The notes under the pieces are model-generated. The model did not search any database and was not told the DNA's origin. It was given only the letters and a program-made list of their open reading frames with translations. A DNA stretch of 64,000 nt from Bacillus marinisedimentorum. GTDB lineage: Bacteria > Bacillota > Bacilli > Bacillales > Bacillaceae_O. Made by a program: the position numbers and the translations under genes. The DNA lies in contig NZ_LWBL02000043.1 in the NCBI RefSeq assembly GCF_001644195.2, positions 1-64,000 on the forward strand. Direction: 5' to 3'. Below are positions 51,613-59,812 of this stretch, one piece after another. The first letter of the stretch is position 1, and every line of letters begins with the position of its first letter.

Positions 51613-51638
51613 GTTTGTATTAAAGGAATAAAGGGTAT
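51613..51638 (+). promoter_or_regulatory. Predicted sigma-B promoter of the VLRF1-type gene
   Basis: GTTTGT, 14 bp, GGGTAT, 76 bp before the start codon. The -10 matches the consensus fully. As I recall, the B. subtilis relative yocB belongs to the sigma-B general stress regulon. Confidence 0.6.
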
Positions 51639-51713
51639 GAATGTATAAATTATATAGTAGTTGTATATTCATTCGCCGCATTGTGATCTAAGGGAAACGG
51701 GGAGGAAAAATGT

Positions 51714-52508
51714 ATGGAGATTGTTAAGCAGCTCAAAGGCCTTGAAAGTCTGTATACGAACAGTCGAATGGTATTGTCCCTGTATTTAAGCAATGATCAC
51801 AGCAACGATTACCAGAAAAGGGATATCTGGCGGATTCATTTGAAAAACGGCCTCAAAGATATCGAGAAAAATATTATGGCTGTCGGAAACAGTATTGAAA
51901 TCCAGTCGTTCCGCCTTGTGAAGCAAAAAGTCGAGAAAGAATTGAATGAACATAAACTGCAATTCAAGCGGGGGTTCGTTTTATTCGCAAGTCAGGACAA
52001 AGTCGTATATAAAGACCTCCAGGTGCCGGTGGACAATGAGTTCTACTGGCGTGACGAGCCTGTCATCGATCCTCTGGAAAGCCTTTATAAAAAATTTCCG
52101 CGCTCCGGCATCGTCGCTTTTAACCATGAACATGCACAAATTCTTGATGTCGAATTGGGCGAAGTGAAGGATTCTCAGCTCTATGACCTGGAAGTGGACC
52201 AGGAAAACTGGCGCAAAATTGAGGGACGGGCTCCATCTTCCATCACAAATGGAAAAGTGAAACACCATGACCGTGACCGCTATGATAAAAGGCTTCATGA
52301 AAACATGGTCCGCGAATTCAAAGCACTTGCTCATCAAATTGATAAAACCGCCTACGAAAAAGGATGGGAAGGGGTGTATCTTGCCGGTGTTCCCGATATG
52401 CTTCCGCTGCTTCAGGGAACGCTTTATGTGCAGATTTTGAAAACGAGCAGCCAGAACCTGGTTTCCAAAACCCCGCAGCAAATCGTCCAGGAACTTCTGC
52501 TTAAATAA
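51714..52508 (+). CDS. yocB: VLRF1/aeRF1-type release-factor-like protein (YocB-like)
   Basis: A 264-residue protein related to B. subtilis YocB. It belongs to the bacterial branch of archaeo-eukaryotic release-factor-like (VLRF1/baeRF) proteins, which are thought to act on peptidyl-tRNA or on stalled ribosomes. An N-terminal helical part (about 1-75) precedes the release-factor-like domain. No GGQ is visible, so the catalytic site differs from eRF1. GGGGAGG lies ahead of ATG 51714, and a sigma-B-type promoter is upstream. Function inferred from family only. Confidence 0.75.
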   Translation: MEIVKQLKGLESLYTNSRMVLSLYLSNDHSNDYQKRDIWRIHLKNGLKDIEKNIMAVGNSIEIQSFRLVKQKVEKELNEHKLQFKRGFVLFASQDKVVYKDLQVPVDNEFYWRDEPVIDPLESLYKKFPRSGIVAFNHEHAQILDVELGEVKDSQLYDLEVDQENWRKIEGRAPSSITNGKVKHHDRDRYDKRLHENMVREFKALAHQIDKTAYEKGWEGVYLAGVPDMLPLLQGTLYVQILKTSSQNLVSKTPQQIVQELLLK

Positions 52509-52665
52509 GTGGTTTCTTTGTTGGCAGTTAGTAGATAGGTGGAGGTATGATTTGTAGGACTCCTTCGCACGAATACCAGCCAATCGGATTCAGCAGCCTT
52601 TAACGAGCTGGCAGGTTTTTCTGGAAGCTGAAGAAAGGGGAATTTATTAAAATTGGCCACTGAGC

Positions 52666-52705
52666 CGAAACACTTCCTTGCTGACAATTTATACTTTCCT
52701 GTACG
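52666..52705 (-). repeat. Dispersed repeat family B, partial copy (inverted)
   Basis: The minus strand reads AGGAAAGTATAAATTGTCAG, then CAAGGAAGTGTTTCGGC, the same opening block as at 63570. It lies immediately before a terminator-like hairpin. Confidence 0.6.
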
Positions 52706-52708
52706 GCC

Positions 52709-52750
52709 AAAAAGGGGGCCGCCATTTGCTGGCGGTCACCCTTTTTCTTT
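52709..52750. terminator. Bidirectional terminator-like hairpin
   Basis: AAAAAGGG...CCGCCA (52709-52724) pairs with TGGCGG...CCCTTTTT (52730-52746) around a TTTGC loop, with A-run and T-run on opposite sides. Confidence 0.7.
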
Positions 52751-52835
52751 ATGCTGAATTGCTGCGGTTATTGAATATTGCCTTCAACAGGAGACCCGTC
52801 CGATAAAAACCAGGCCAGTGATACTCCTAATCATA

Positions 52836-52912
52836 GAGGAAAGAAATATAGATAAGGGCAGCTTCGTCTCTGTCTTCGCCTGTTAAGGCACGCCAATCGG
52901 CGAGTTTTCTTG
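52836..52912 (+). repeat. Dispersed repeat family B, copy
   Basis: Carries the closing block: AGATAAGGGCAGCTTCGTCT, then CTGTCTTCGCC, and the small hairpin CGCCAATCGGCG followed by AGTTTTCTT. Compare 56744 and 63570. Confidence 0.7.
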
Positions 52913-52965
52913 TTATTAAGGAAATTATAAAATTTTTGCGTTGTGGATAAAAAGGGAGAAGGGAG

Positions 52966-53084
52966 TCATCCAGCTCCAGGCGCCAGCAGCTATCGTAGCG
53001 GTGATCCCCTTCAGAAGGAAAGATCACCTTCCTGCGGGCACGCCCGCTTATGCGTACGCCGCTAAGCGGGCGCCTTGCGCTTTT
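52966..53084 (+). repeat. Dispersed repeat family A, copy 4 (complete)
   Basis: Opens with CATCCAGCTCCAGGCGCCAG and closes with CGCCGCTAAGCGGGCGCC then TTGCGCTTTTGG. The interior holds complementary GCGGTGATCCCCTTC and GAAGGAAAGATCACC arms. Families B and A together occupy most of the ~700 bp between the VLRF1 and PAS-STAS genes, which has no gene. Confidence 0.75.
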
Positions 53085-53205
53085 GGTCAATGGAGAAGAA
53101 GATATTCTGCTAACCTGGTAAATTCGTTTTTTCATGTTTAATCGTGTTATGATGAAAAGTAAGCGTAATCGGAATGTAAAGATTATAAAGAATGAGGGTG
53201 ATAAA

Positions 53206-53949
53206 ATGCTCGAACAGGCGTTGGACAGGGTTGATGAGGGAGTCATGATCATTGATGCCGATTTCAAAATCGTTTTTTTAAACAGAATGTGTGAGGCCAT
53301 TCTTGATATTAAACGTGAAAACGCCCTCGGAAAAAACATTGATGAGTTTTTTGATAATCCTCCCGAGCACACTCGGGCCCTTCAGCACACTCTTGAAAAA
53401 AATGAAGAGTTTGTCCATGAAGTGCTTCCCTATAAATGGGGCAAATATGATAAGTACTTGAAGCAGGAAACAAAGCTCCTAAAAAAAGAGGGGAAGGTCA
53501 TCGGAGCCATGACCGAATTCAATGACATCACCGACTTTGTCAGAAGGGAACAAAAGCTGGTGAACATGTTAACGGAGCGTTCTGCAACAATTATTCCTCT
53601 GTCACTGAAGACCGGTATTCTTCCTTTGCGGCCCCTTGAGATGATTTCCGACAACTTGAAACCGGATATCCAACTTTCCAAAATTCTTGATGATGCGGTT
53701 CGCCAGAAAATCGAAAAACTTGCGATTGATATGTCCTTCATACCATTTACTTCCTCTGAAGACAGTGAACATTTTTATCAGCTTCTGAAAACTTTGAATA
53801 TGATGGGGATTGAAGTAGTGATTACCGGAATAAAGCCGGATCTTGCCAGGGATACAGTCACAAAGGGGCGAAGTTTTTCCAATTATCGGACGTACACCCA
53901 TTTGAGCCAGGCCCTTGATTATTTTAATTTATCGAGCAGTGTGGAATAA
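53206..53949 (+). CDS. PAS-STAS protein, RsbR-like
   Basis: A 247-residue protein with an N-terminal PAS domain (about residues 1-115; VDEGVMIIDADFKIVFLNRMCEAILD) and a C-terminal STAS domain (about 135-240; IIPLSLKTGILPLRP...KIEKLAIDMSFIPF...LLKTLNMMGIEVVITGI). This order resembles RsbR-family stressosome subunits, in which the N-terminal domain is a non-haem globin instead. It may feed a signal to the sigma-B pathway or a similar partner-switching system, which fits the sigma-B-like promoters 1.6 kb upstream. I use ATG 53206 after GAGGGTG. Confidence 0.85.
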   Translation: MLEQALDRVDEGVMIIDADFKIVFLNRMCEAILDIKRENALGKNIDEFFDNPPEHTRALQHTLEKNEEFVHEVLPYKWGKYDKYLKQETKLLKKEGKVIGAMTEFNDITDFVRREQKLVNMLTERSATIIPLSLKTGILPLRPLEMISDNLKPDIQLSKILDDAVRQKIEKLAIDMSFIPFTSSEDSEHFYQLLKTLNMMGIEVVITGIKPDLARDTVTKGRSFSNYRTYTHLSQALDYFNLSSSVE

Positions 53950-54030
53950 GTCTTTGCGACATTCGGGGCAGCCGTTTTCAGGGTGTTCTTCTTTTTAGGA
54001 TGGTATGTTAAAGGATGTTGTTGATTTTAC

Positions 54031-54200
54031 AAATTGTTGATTGGTGCGGGTGTGGATACTCTTCGTACACGCCACGCATTTCCGCCGTCCGGTGAGTATT
54101 CGAGGGAGCTTATTCAACGTTCTGCTGGAGCAGCGGGAACAAATGACGCACTTGTGCCCCTGGTGAAAGCGGATGCCTGCAAGGGAAATCAATATCCGCG
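54031..54200 (+). repeat. Dispersed repeat family C, copy 1
   Basis: Contains CGCACTTGTGCCCCTGGTGA followed by AAGCGGATGCCTGCAAGGGA. An inverted relative ends the window (63765-63960), with matching order of blocks. The whole of 53950-54367 has no supported gene; the open frame across the repeat has no ribosome site. Confidence 0.6.
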
Positions 54201-54367
54201 GGTAACAGATCCTTTCGAATGAAAATTTCAATTTTTATCCACCGGAATGGCAGCAGATTTCATTTATAATGGCAATTGAAAGACTGTTTTTCCTGGAGGG
54301 GGAAGGCCCCTCTCAAGATATGAAGCTGTTTTAGCAGTTAGTCCATATTTAAGGGAGGCTGTAAACG

Positions 54368-54946
54368 GTGAGCCAAGTCAAAAACCTGTTAATTGGAATT
54401 TCAGGGTCAATCAACGTAGCTAATATTTTTCCGTATATCGGCGCCATCCAGCAGGAGATGCAATGCCGGCTGCATATCATGATGACCCCCGGCGCCCAAT
54501 CATTCATGCCGGCAAGCACTTTGATGCACAGCATTGATGGAGATGTTTTTACGGACATGAAAGCACATGGAGAATTTAAAATGCCTCACGTTGAGCTTGG
54601 CCAATGGGCTGATGCCATCATCCTTTTGCCGGCATCAGCAAATACGATTGCCCGGGTTGCTTCAGGATTCGCTGATGAGATTGTTTCTGCCGCCATCCTG
54701 GCCGCGAATGAGCCTACCATCATTTTTCCGAGCATGTACCTGGGCATGTGGCGGAAAAATAGTGTCCAGCGGAACATTGAAACATTGAAGAGTGACGGCT
54801 TTTACGTGTACCAGCCAAGTGTATTCATGGAGCAGCCTGATGCCACAGTAGACGCATTCAGCGGCGGAAGTCTCCCGTCACCGGCACAGACCGCGGAATA
54901 CATTAAGGCAGTGGTGAATGGACAAGTTAAATTAAGGCAGAACTAA
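54368..54946 (+). CDS. HFCD-family flavoprotein (Dfp/EpiD-like)
   Basis: A 192-residue FMN-dependent protein of the homo-oligomeric flavin-containing Cys decarboxylase family. The FMN-site motifs are GISGSINVAN (residues 10-19), HVELGQWADAIILLPASANT (about 74-93) and PSMYLGMW (about 120), a variant of the substrate-clasp motif PxMNxxMW. Members include phosphopantothenoylcysteine decarboxylase, EpiD/MrsD and archaeal dihydromethanopterin reductase; the CoaBC enzyme of the cell should be elsewhere. No peptide precursor or CoaB domain is adjacent. Starts with GTG 54368. Confidence 0.85.
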   Translation: MSQVKNLLIGISGSINVANIFPYIGAIQQEMQCRLHIMMTPGAQSFMPASTLMHSIDGDVFTDMKAHGEFKMPHVELGQWADAIILLPASANTIARVASGFADEIVSAAILAANEPTIIFPSMYLGMWRKNSVQRNIETLKSDGFYVYQPSVFMEQPDATVDAFSGGSLPSPAQTAEYIKAVVNGQVKLRQN

Positions 54947-54975
54947 AGCAGGGGATGACACCCCCTGCTTTTTCC
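54947..54975. terminator. Terminator between the flavoprotein and DUF2254 genes
   Basis: AGCAGGGG (54947-54954) pairs with CCCCTGCT (54962-54969), followed by TTTTT on the plus strand. On the minus strand the tail is only TTTA, so it mainly serves the flavoprotein gene. Confidence 0.8.
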
Positions 54976-56304
54976 TTACTCTTCATTTCCCTGTTCGGTT
55001 TCAGGCAGCTTGTGAAAGGTTTTATCAAACAGGCATACAGCTTTCAGCTTATCGATTTTTCCAGTTAAAAACTCGCGTTCATATGATCCGATTTTTTTTA
55101 TGTCGAACACTTCAAGCATGCAGCTGAAATATTCCCATATCGCCGTTTTTACTGCAGTGCCGTTCACTGATGCCGCTGAATATAAAGCATCAATGACTGC
55201 ACTCATCACTGAAACGTCTCCCTTTATATGATGGCGTATTTGATAAAGAGCGAGGTGCAAATAACCCTCAAACTGTATCGGATTCCTTATAATCCTCAGT
55301 TGTTTATGCTCATCGAAAATATGGGCCTTCCGCGGTTCATGCTGGCCAAGAACAGCCAGTACCGTACCGATCCGTTTGATGCTTTCAATGGCGGTAGCGG
55401 GGTCACTGGCACCAGAAGAGAGTGACTTTACCGCGATGTCGGAAAGCTTTTGAATGCCAAATCTGATGTCTTGCTCCTGAGTCCGTTCGCTGCCAACATT
55501 ATAAGCTTCAAGATAACTGGTTTTTTGAAGCTGGACTGGAGGGAAATTCCAATAGGAAAGGATTGGCATGCCTTTATCGATATAATCACCGATGTCTGCC
55601 TCAAGGCGGAGGACGGTGTTGTCCTGATGCGACAGATTTTTTAAATATTCAACATCTATCGTTTTGATGTATCCTGATTTCTTTGCCCTTACTAGAAAGC
55701 GCTCTTGTTCCTGCAAATCGTCCAGCTCCCACTTTTCCCATGGGGAAGGAGAAGGTGCACCGGCGGGCTCAAGCTCTGTTTGGATACAGCTGACGGTTTC
55801 AAGGGTAATCCGTTCAATCAGCTTATTCACTTTCAGCCAATTGGCGGCATGATTGATAAAGGCAAGGAAATAGCCGAGAGCAACCGTACCGGCCAGGACT
55901 CCAATAACAGGGGATAAAAAGACCTTTTCTTTATCCGGTAATGTGAGCATGTTAAATAAGGAAACGATGACACCCGCTGAAAACACCCCGAGTACATGCT
56001 GAGTGAACGTTTCTGATAAAAAATCCTGCAATGCTCTCGGTGAGTACTGTGATGTATAGGTGGTCAGCACAACCATAGTGACGGAGAAGGTGATAGTCGT
56101 CATCGTGAGAATCCCCCTCACGAGCGAACTGTGGATCGCTCGAGCCGTATCCGTTTTAGTCAAAAACATCTCATGCATATTTACCCGGCTGACATTAAAA
56201 TCGATAAAGGCAGTGATGACAGACAGAATGACTGCCCCGGCGAAATACAGCAAGGGGATGAGCCACATCTTTTGGCTTATGGTTTGTTCATTAGTTGATG
56301 GCAT
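54976..56304 (-). CDS. DUF2254 membrane protein
   Basis: A 442-residue protein with four membrane segments in the first ~155 residues. The conserved RGILTMTTITFSVTMVVLTTYTSQYSPRAL stretch is typical of DUF2254. A long soluble C-terminal part follows. The function is unknown. I use ATG 56304, eight bases after GAGGAGG; a TTG three codons upstream overlaps the ribosome site. Confidence 0.88.
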   Translation of the reverse strand: MPSTNEQTISQKMWLIPLLYFAGAVILSVITAFIDFNVSRVNMHEMFLTKTDTARAIHSSLVRGILTMTTITFSVTMVVLTTYTSQYSPRALQDFLSETFTQHVLGVFSAGVIVSLFNMLTLPDKEKVFLSPVIGVLAGTVALGYFLAFINHAANWLKVNKLIERITLETVSCIQTELEPAGAPSPSPWEKWELDDLQEQERFLVRAKKSGYIKTIDVEYLKNLSHQDNTVLRLEADIGDYIDKGMPILSYWNFPPVQLQKTSYLEAYNVGSERTQEQDIRFGIQKLSDIAVKSLSSGASDPATAIESIKRIGTVLAVLGQHEPRKAHIFDEHKQLRIIRNPIQFEGYLHLALYQIRHHIKGDVSVMSAVIDALYSAASVNGTAVKTAIWEYFSCMLEVFDIKKIGSYEREFLTGKIDKLKAVCLFDKTFHKLPETEQGNEE

Positions 56305-56490
56305 GATGTCCAACCTCCTCGTTCACTTTTTCCCTTTTTACCAAAAGGTACTCTTTTTTTAGAGCGCGGAATTTAGTGGGTTATGAAGCTATTCCCTGTT
56401 GTGAGGGTTTTTTGCAAAGCTTGACGGATTGCCGAATCTTAAGGAATTTGCTAAAATACCCTTGGAAGTATAATCAAGGAGGAAGGAAGC

Positions 56491-56691
56491 ATGGCTCTAT
56501 TCGATTTGCGCTGCAAAACATGCGGAAATGAATTTCAAAAAATGGTCCCGTTTTCAAAACTGAAAGAAACGGGCTGCCCGGACTGCGGCAGTGTTGATCA
56601 TGAACGAATATACAAAGCGAATATCAAAGGACCAGTAAGAGGAGGGGGAGCCGCCAGTGCTCCATCGGCCCCTTCAGCAGGCTTTACGTGA
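56491..56691 (+). CDS. FmdB family zinc-ribbon protein
   Basis: A 66-residue protein. Residues 1-42 form the FmdB-type zinc ribbon (LRCKTCGNEF...GCPDCGS, four cysteines at 8, 11, 29 and 32), followed by a Gly/Ala/Pro-rich tail. The family has a presumed regulatory role with no proof. AAGGAGGAAGGAAG precedes the ATG. A terminator follows. Confidence 0.88.
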   Translation: MALFDLRCKTCGNEFQKMVPFSKLKETGCPDCGSVDHERIYKANIKGPVRGGGAASAPSAPSAGFT

Positions 56692-56704
56692 GCTGGCGGA
56701 TGCT

Positions 56705-56729
56705 GAGCTGCAGTTTGCAGCTCTTTTTT
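56705..56729 (+). terminator. Rho-independent terminator of the FmdB-like gene
   Basis: An 8-bp stem (GAGCTGCA at 56705-56712, TGCAGCTC at 56716-56723) with a GTT loop and six T. Confidence 0.88.
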
Positions 56730-56743
56730 ATCGGAAAACATAA

Positions 56744-56812
56744 AATGCCAGCAAGGAAGTATACCGGCGCATGTCTTCGCCTGATGGCCCGCCAATCGGC
56801 GAGTTTTCTTTA
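56744..56812 (+). repeat. Dispersed repeat family B, copy
   Basis: CAGCAAGGAAGTATACCGG, then TGTCTTCGCCTGATGGCCC and GCCAATCGGCGAGTTTTCTT. It shares both the opening and closing blocks with 63570. Confidence 0.7.
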
Positions 56813-56949
56813 TGACGTTTTATGGGAGGGCAGCGGACGGTGTCCTGGTTGGGGATAGAAACGTGTGTCCGGTGCTGTTAGAATAGCGCGTCTGCAGCTG
56901 CTGGGTCAGAATCTGGATCAGCATGCAAGGAAACGATGAGGATTTTGAG

Positions 56950-57042
56950 TAAAAAAAGAAAAACGGCGAAATTCGAAAATAAATTGTTCTTTTCAAAAGA
57001 TAAATTACAGAATAAAAAAGAGAAATACTCAAATTTGAAAAT
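56950..57042 (+). repeat. Dispersed A-rich repeat family D, copy 2
   Basis: Aligns over ~95 bp with the minus strand of 12948-13042. As there, a family B copy lies just beside it. An open frame of 67 codons crosses it but has no ribosome site. The rest of 56692-57301 has no gene. Confidence 0.65.
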
Positions 57043-57258
57043 AAAGGGGCATAACCGGCATGCAAATAATAGGTTCTTAATGCTGAGTCAGGCCGATTCC
57101 CATTCAATAGATAAATTTCGCGGCTTTTACAGTTTTTAGTTTGATTTACGTTCCCTTCTGTAACATATCTAGACGCAGGTGTGTTTTGACGTGTTCAAAC
57201 TGCCGGAATGCCAGTCCTTTTTTCGAAAAGTGCCGCCTGTGCCCGTTAGCGCACAAGA

Positions 57259-57292
57259 TAAAAAAACTGCATCCAAACGGATGCAGTTTTTC
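57259..57292 (-). terminator. Rho-independent terminator of the sulfide oxidation operon
   Basis: A 12-bp perfect stem (AAAACTGCATCC at 57263-57274, complement at 57279-57290) with an AAAC loop, followed on the minus strand by TTTATC. Confidence 0.88.
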
Positions 57293-57301
57293 AAATGGTT
57301 T

Positions 57302-57871
57302 TTATTTTTTCAAGTTCAGTTCACCCGGGAGGTGCTTCACGAATGTAAGGAATAGGCTTAATCCTTCGCGGACTTCCGGGTCTTTCATCATTTTGACCAT
57401 TTGCATTGTAGTCATTGGCTTATCAGCTGTTTCGCGGTCATGGCGGGCTTCAGCGAATGCTTTGCTCATGCCCTGAACGAGTTCAAGTGAACCGTGCTGG
57501 ACGATTTCATCAGCCATTTCAACGCCGCCGATCGCTTTTTCAACCATATCGGTGATCATCGGTGTAGTCATGGATGCTTTCATCGTTGCGACCATTTCGC
57601 CCATTTCACTGAGTGTCTGCAGCGTGCCTGATTCTTCAAGGCGCTGGACGGTTGCGAGTGTGCCTTCAAGGCTTTTGCTCACCTCAGGGAGTTTTTTCAT
57701 AAGCGAAATAGTTTCCGGCTGTAAAATGTCATCCATCAGTTCAACTGCTTGAACCGCTTTACCGGCAAGATCTGTTACCATTTCATTTGTTAAGGAATTG
57801 AGGGCTACAGATGCAAATTCTTTTGTATCTTCTAAACGGTCTTTTTCCTTAGAAGTGGTAGGAGTTTCCAT
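57302..57871 (-). CDS. DUF1641 domain protein
   Basis: A 189-residue, mostly helical cytosolic protein matching DUF1641 (MITDMVEKAIGGVEMADEIVQHGSLELVQGM... and a C-terminal VREGLSLFLTFVKHLPGEL). This family is often encoded beside sulfide:quinone oxidoreductases or formate dehydrogenases, but its role is unknown. ATG 57871 follows AGGGGGTG. It is the last gene of the sulfide operon, 13 bp after the quinone oxidoreductase. Confidence 0.88.
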   Translation of the reverse strand: METPTTSKEKDRLEDTKEFASVALNSLTNEMVTDLAGKAVQAVELMDDILQPETISLMKKLPEVSKSLEGTLATVQRLEESGTLQTLSEMGEMVATMKASMTTPMITDMVEKAIGGVEMADEIVQHGSLELVQGMSKAFAEARHDRETADKPMTTMQMVKMMKDPEVREGLSLFLTFVKHLPGELNLKK

Positions 57872-57884
57872 GTGTGACACCCCC

Positions 57885-59021
57885 TTACATAATTCCTCTC
57901 ACATTGAGCCAGTAGATCTCGTTGTATACGCCCTTGAACCAGTGAAGGAGCTCGGACGTTGTTGCCGGCTTTGGAGGATTGTTATAGTCAAACGTGATAT
58001 AGCTTGCATCATGGAGACTGTTTTCAAGGAAACAAGCTACCTTGCCGTCGTACATGTGCGTTTCTGCAATTCCGTTGATGCGGTTGATGATGTTCGGCAC
58101 AAGGCTTTCGCTTTGATAGTGTGCAGTGGATCCAGCTTTACTGATCGGAAGGTTTGTCGCATCACCAAGAACGTAAACGTTGTCGGATCCTTCCATTTTC
58201 AGTGTATGGCGGTCAGTCGGAATGAATCCTCCCTCATCACCGAGGCCGGAATCCAGGATGACTTTTGCACCTGTATGTGCCGGTACGGAAATGAGCAGGT
58301 CAAAGGAATGCTCGCTGCCGTCCATTGTGATGGCGACTTTCCGTTCCGGATCGACTTCTTCCATGTTGAAGAATGTTTCGGCATTGATGTTGCGGCTTGC
58401 AAACTCAGGGTTTGCCCACTCTGCAACCGGCTGGAGGGAGTGAATCCGTCCAATCGGATAGGTGTATTGAATGTCCACTTTGTCACGGATACCGCGCTTG
58501 CGGAAGTAATCATCCATCATCAATGTGATTTCAAGCGGTGCTGCCGGACATTTGTGCGGAACATCGACTGCAAGCAGGATTTTTCCGCCTTCAAATGAAG
58601 CGAGTGTATCACGCAGCTTGATTGCACCGTCCATTGTATAGAAGTTGTGTGCGGCATCTTTCAAGCCGGGAATGCTGTCAAAGTTCGGAACAGAGCCTGT
58701 TGCAAGAACAAGGTAGTCATAGTTATACGTTGTTTTGTCAGAAACAAGGCGGTTTTTCTCCGGCTCGACCTTTTTCACGTCATCATATACCATTTTCACG
58801 TTGCGGTGCAGGAGATCCTGCTGTTTGCGCGTGAAGTGTTCAGGCATTTTTTCATTGAAAGTGATGAAGAGATAGCCCGGCTGGTAAATGTGTTTATCTG
58901 TGTTGGAAATGAGCAGCACTTCGACTTCTTTGTTTTTGATTTTATCGCCCAGTTGGCGGGAAAGGCGGTTGGCCACCATTGTGCCTGCTGTTCCGCCTCC
59001 AAGAATTACAATTTTCTTCAT
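57885..59021 (-). CDS. sqr: Sulfide:quinone oxidoreductase
   Basis: A 378-residue FAD flavoprotein of the two-dinucleotide-binding family. It oxidises sulfide to polysulfide or persulfide and passes electrons to menaquinone. Evidence: the N-terminal FAD motif VILGGGTAGTMVANRL, the redox cysteines Cys158 (HKCPAAPLE) and Cys330 (KVACFLE), and the C-terminal YVLGDATNLPISKAGS. Linked genes for a TusA carrier and a DsrE protein support sulfide metabolism over an NADH dehydrogenase role. A C-terminal amphipathic segment (LHWFKGVYNEIYWLN) probably sits on the membrane. Confidence 0.9.
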   Translation of the reverse strand: MKKIVILGGGTAGTMVANRLSRQLGDKIKNKEVEVLLISNTDKHIYQPGYLFITFNEKMPEHFTRKQQDLLHRNVKMVYDDVKKVEPEKNRLVSDKTTYNYDYLVLATGSVPNFDSIPGLKDAAHNFYTMDGAIKLRDTLASFEGGKILLAVDVPHKCPAAPLEITLMMDDYFRKRGIRDKVDIQYTYPIGRIHSLQPVAEWANPEFASRNINAETFFNMEEVDPERKVAITMDGSEHSFDLLISVPAHTGAKVILDSGLGDEGGFIPTDRHTLKMEGSDNVYVLGDATNLPISKAGSTAHYQSESLVPNIINRINGIAETHMYDGKVACFLENSLHDASYITFDYNNPPKPATTSELLHWFKGVYNEIYWLNVRGIM

Positions 59022-59053
59022 GGGTGTGAAGCCTCCTTTCTCCCAGTACCCCT

Positions 59054-59293
59054 TTAGCGCATTTTGCGGACGCCGATTTTCCAGTAATCTTCTACTTCAT
59101 CGTTGAATGCCACTTCATGGCCCATTTTGTTTGCCCATTCAGGGATGTCTTTTGCTGAACCTTCGTCATTTGAAATGACTTCTACTACGTTGCCTACTTC
59201 AACAGCTTTTATGCTTTTGATCAGTTCCATCAATGGTCCAGGGCAGTAAGAACCGCGGGCATCTACTGATTTTGTTACTTGTACTTCACTCAT
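59054..59293 (-). CDS. TusA-like sulfur carrier protein
   Basis: A 79-residue protein with the TusA signature DARGSYCPGPLMEL; Cys17 would carry the persulfide sulfur. In sulfur-oxidising clusters TusA works with DsrE and rhodanese proteins to move sulfane sulfur. It is between dsrE and sqr in the same direction, with GGAGG before the ATG. Confidence 0.92.
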   Translation of the reverse strand: MSEVQVTKSVDARGSYCPGPLMELIKSIKAVEVGNVVEVISNDEGSAKDIPEWANKMGHEVAFNDEVEDYWKIGVRKMR

Positions 59294-59347
59294 TGTGAAA
59301 TCCTCCTTTAAAATAAATCATAAAAGTATTTATCCGAATCTATGGAG

Positions 59348-59749
59348 TTACATAGTTACGACTTGACCATTCTGAGCCATGCCGAGGAATTTAGTAACAC
59401 CGATAATGTCATCAAACACATCGATCAGGTCGTCTTTGTTCCATTCCATTACATCAAGGGCAAGTGCACATCCATAAACGTTAAGCGTACCCATTTCGCG
59501 TCCTTCACGGATCAGTTTGTCGAAGGAAGGAGCGTCTTTCTCGATAAGTGCTTTGCCGACATCGCCAGTTTTGAAGTCTTTGTTTTCGACACTTTTCTTA
59601 AGGAAAGGCTTCAAAGCATTCATTGTCACAAAAAGGTTGACTTCCATACCGGACATCGCAGCCATTGAGCCTACAAGAGCGCCGGCATGAACCTTTTCGA
59701 TATCCTCTGATAAAAGAATTATTGCCATTGAAGGTACTTGTTGTTCCAT
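59348..59749 (-). CDS. DsrE/DsrF/DrsH-like sulfur transfer protein
   Basis: A 133-residue protein of the DsrE-like family (MAIILLSEDIEKVHAGALVGSMAAMSG..., with Cys94 in NVYGCALALDV as the candidate sulfur acceptor). First gene of the operon. I start at ATG 59749 (MEQQVPS), preceded by AAAGGAGG; the frame extends upstream without a better site. Confidence 0.9.
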   Translation of the reverse strand: MEQQVPSMAIILLSEDIEKVHAGALVGSMAAMSGMEVNLFVTMNALKPFLKKSVENKDFKTGDVGKALIEKDAPSFDKLIREGREMGTLNVYGCALALDVMEWNKDDLIDVFDDIIGVTKFLGMAQNGQVVTM

Positions 59750-59812
59750 AGTGGAACCTCCTTTAACCAATTGGTTTTTCTTCATATTTTCTTTACACCT
59801 TTATCTTACTTT

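Noticed and set aside
54034-54222. 62-codon frame upstream of the flavoprotein as a peptide precursor for it
   Set aside because: It lies in dispersed repeat C, has no ribosome site and lacks a C-terminal cysteine as needed by EpiD-type enzymes.
56936-57139. 67-codon Lys-rich frame over repeat family D
   Set aside because: No ribosome site; composition follows from A-rich repeat DNA. Kept as a note under family D because the other copy gives a similar peptide.
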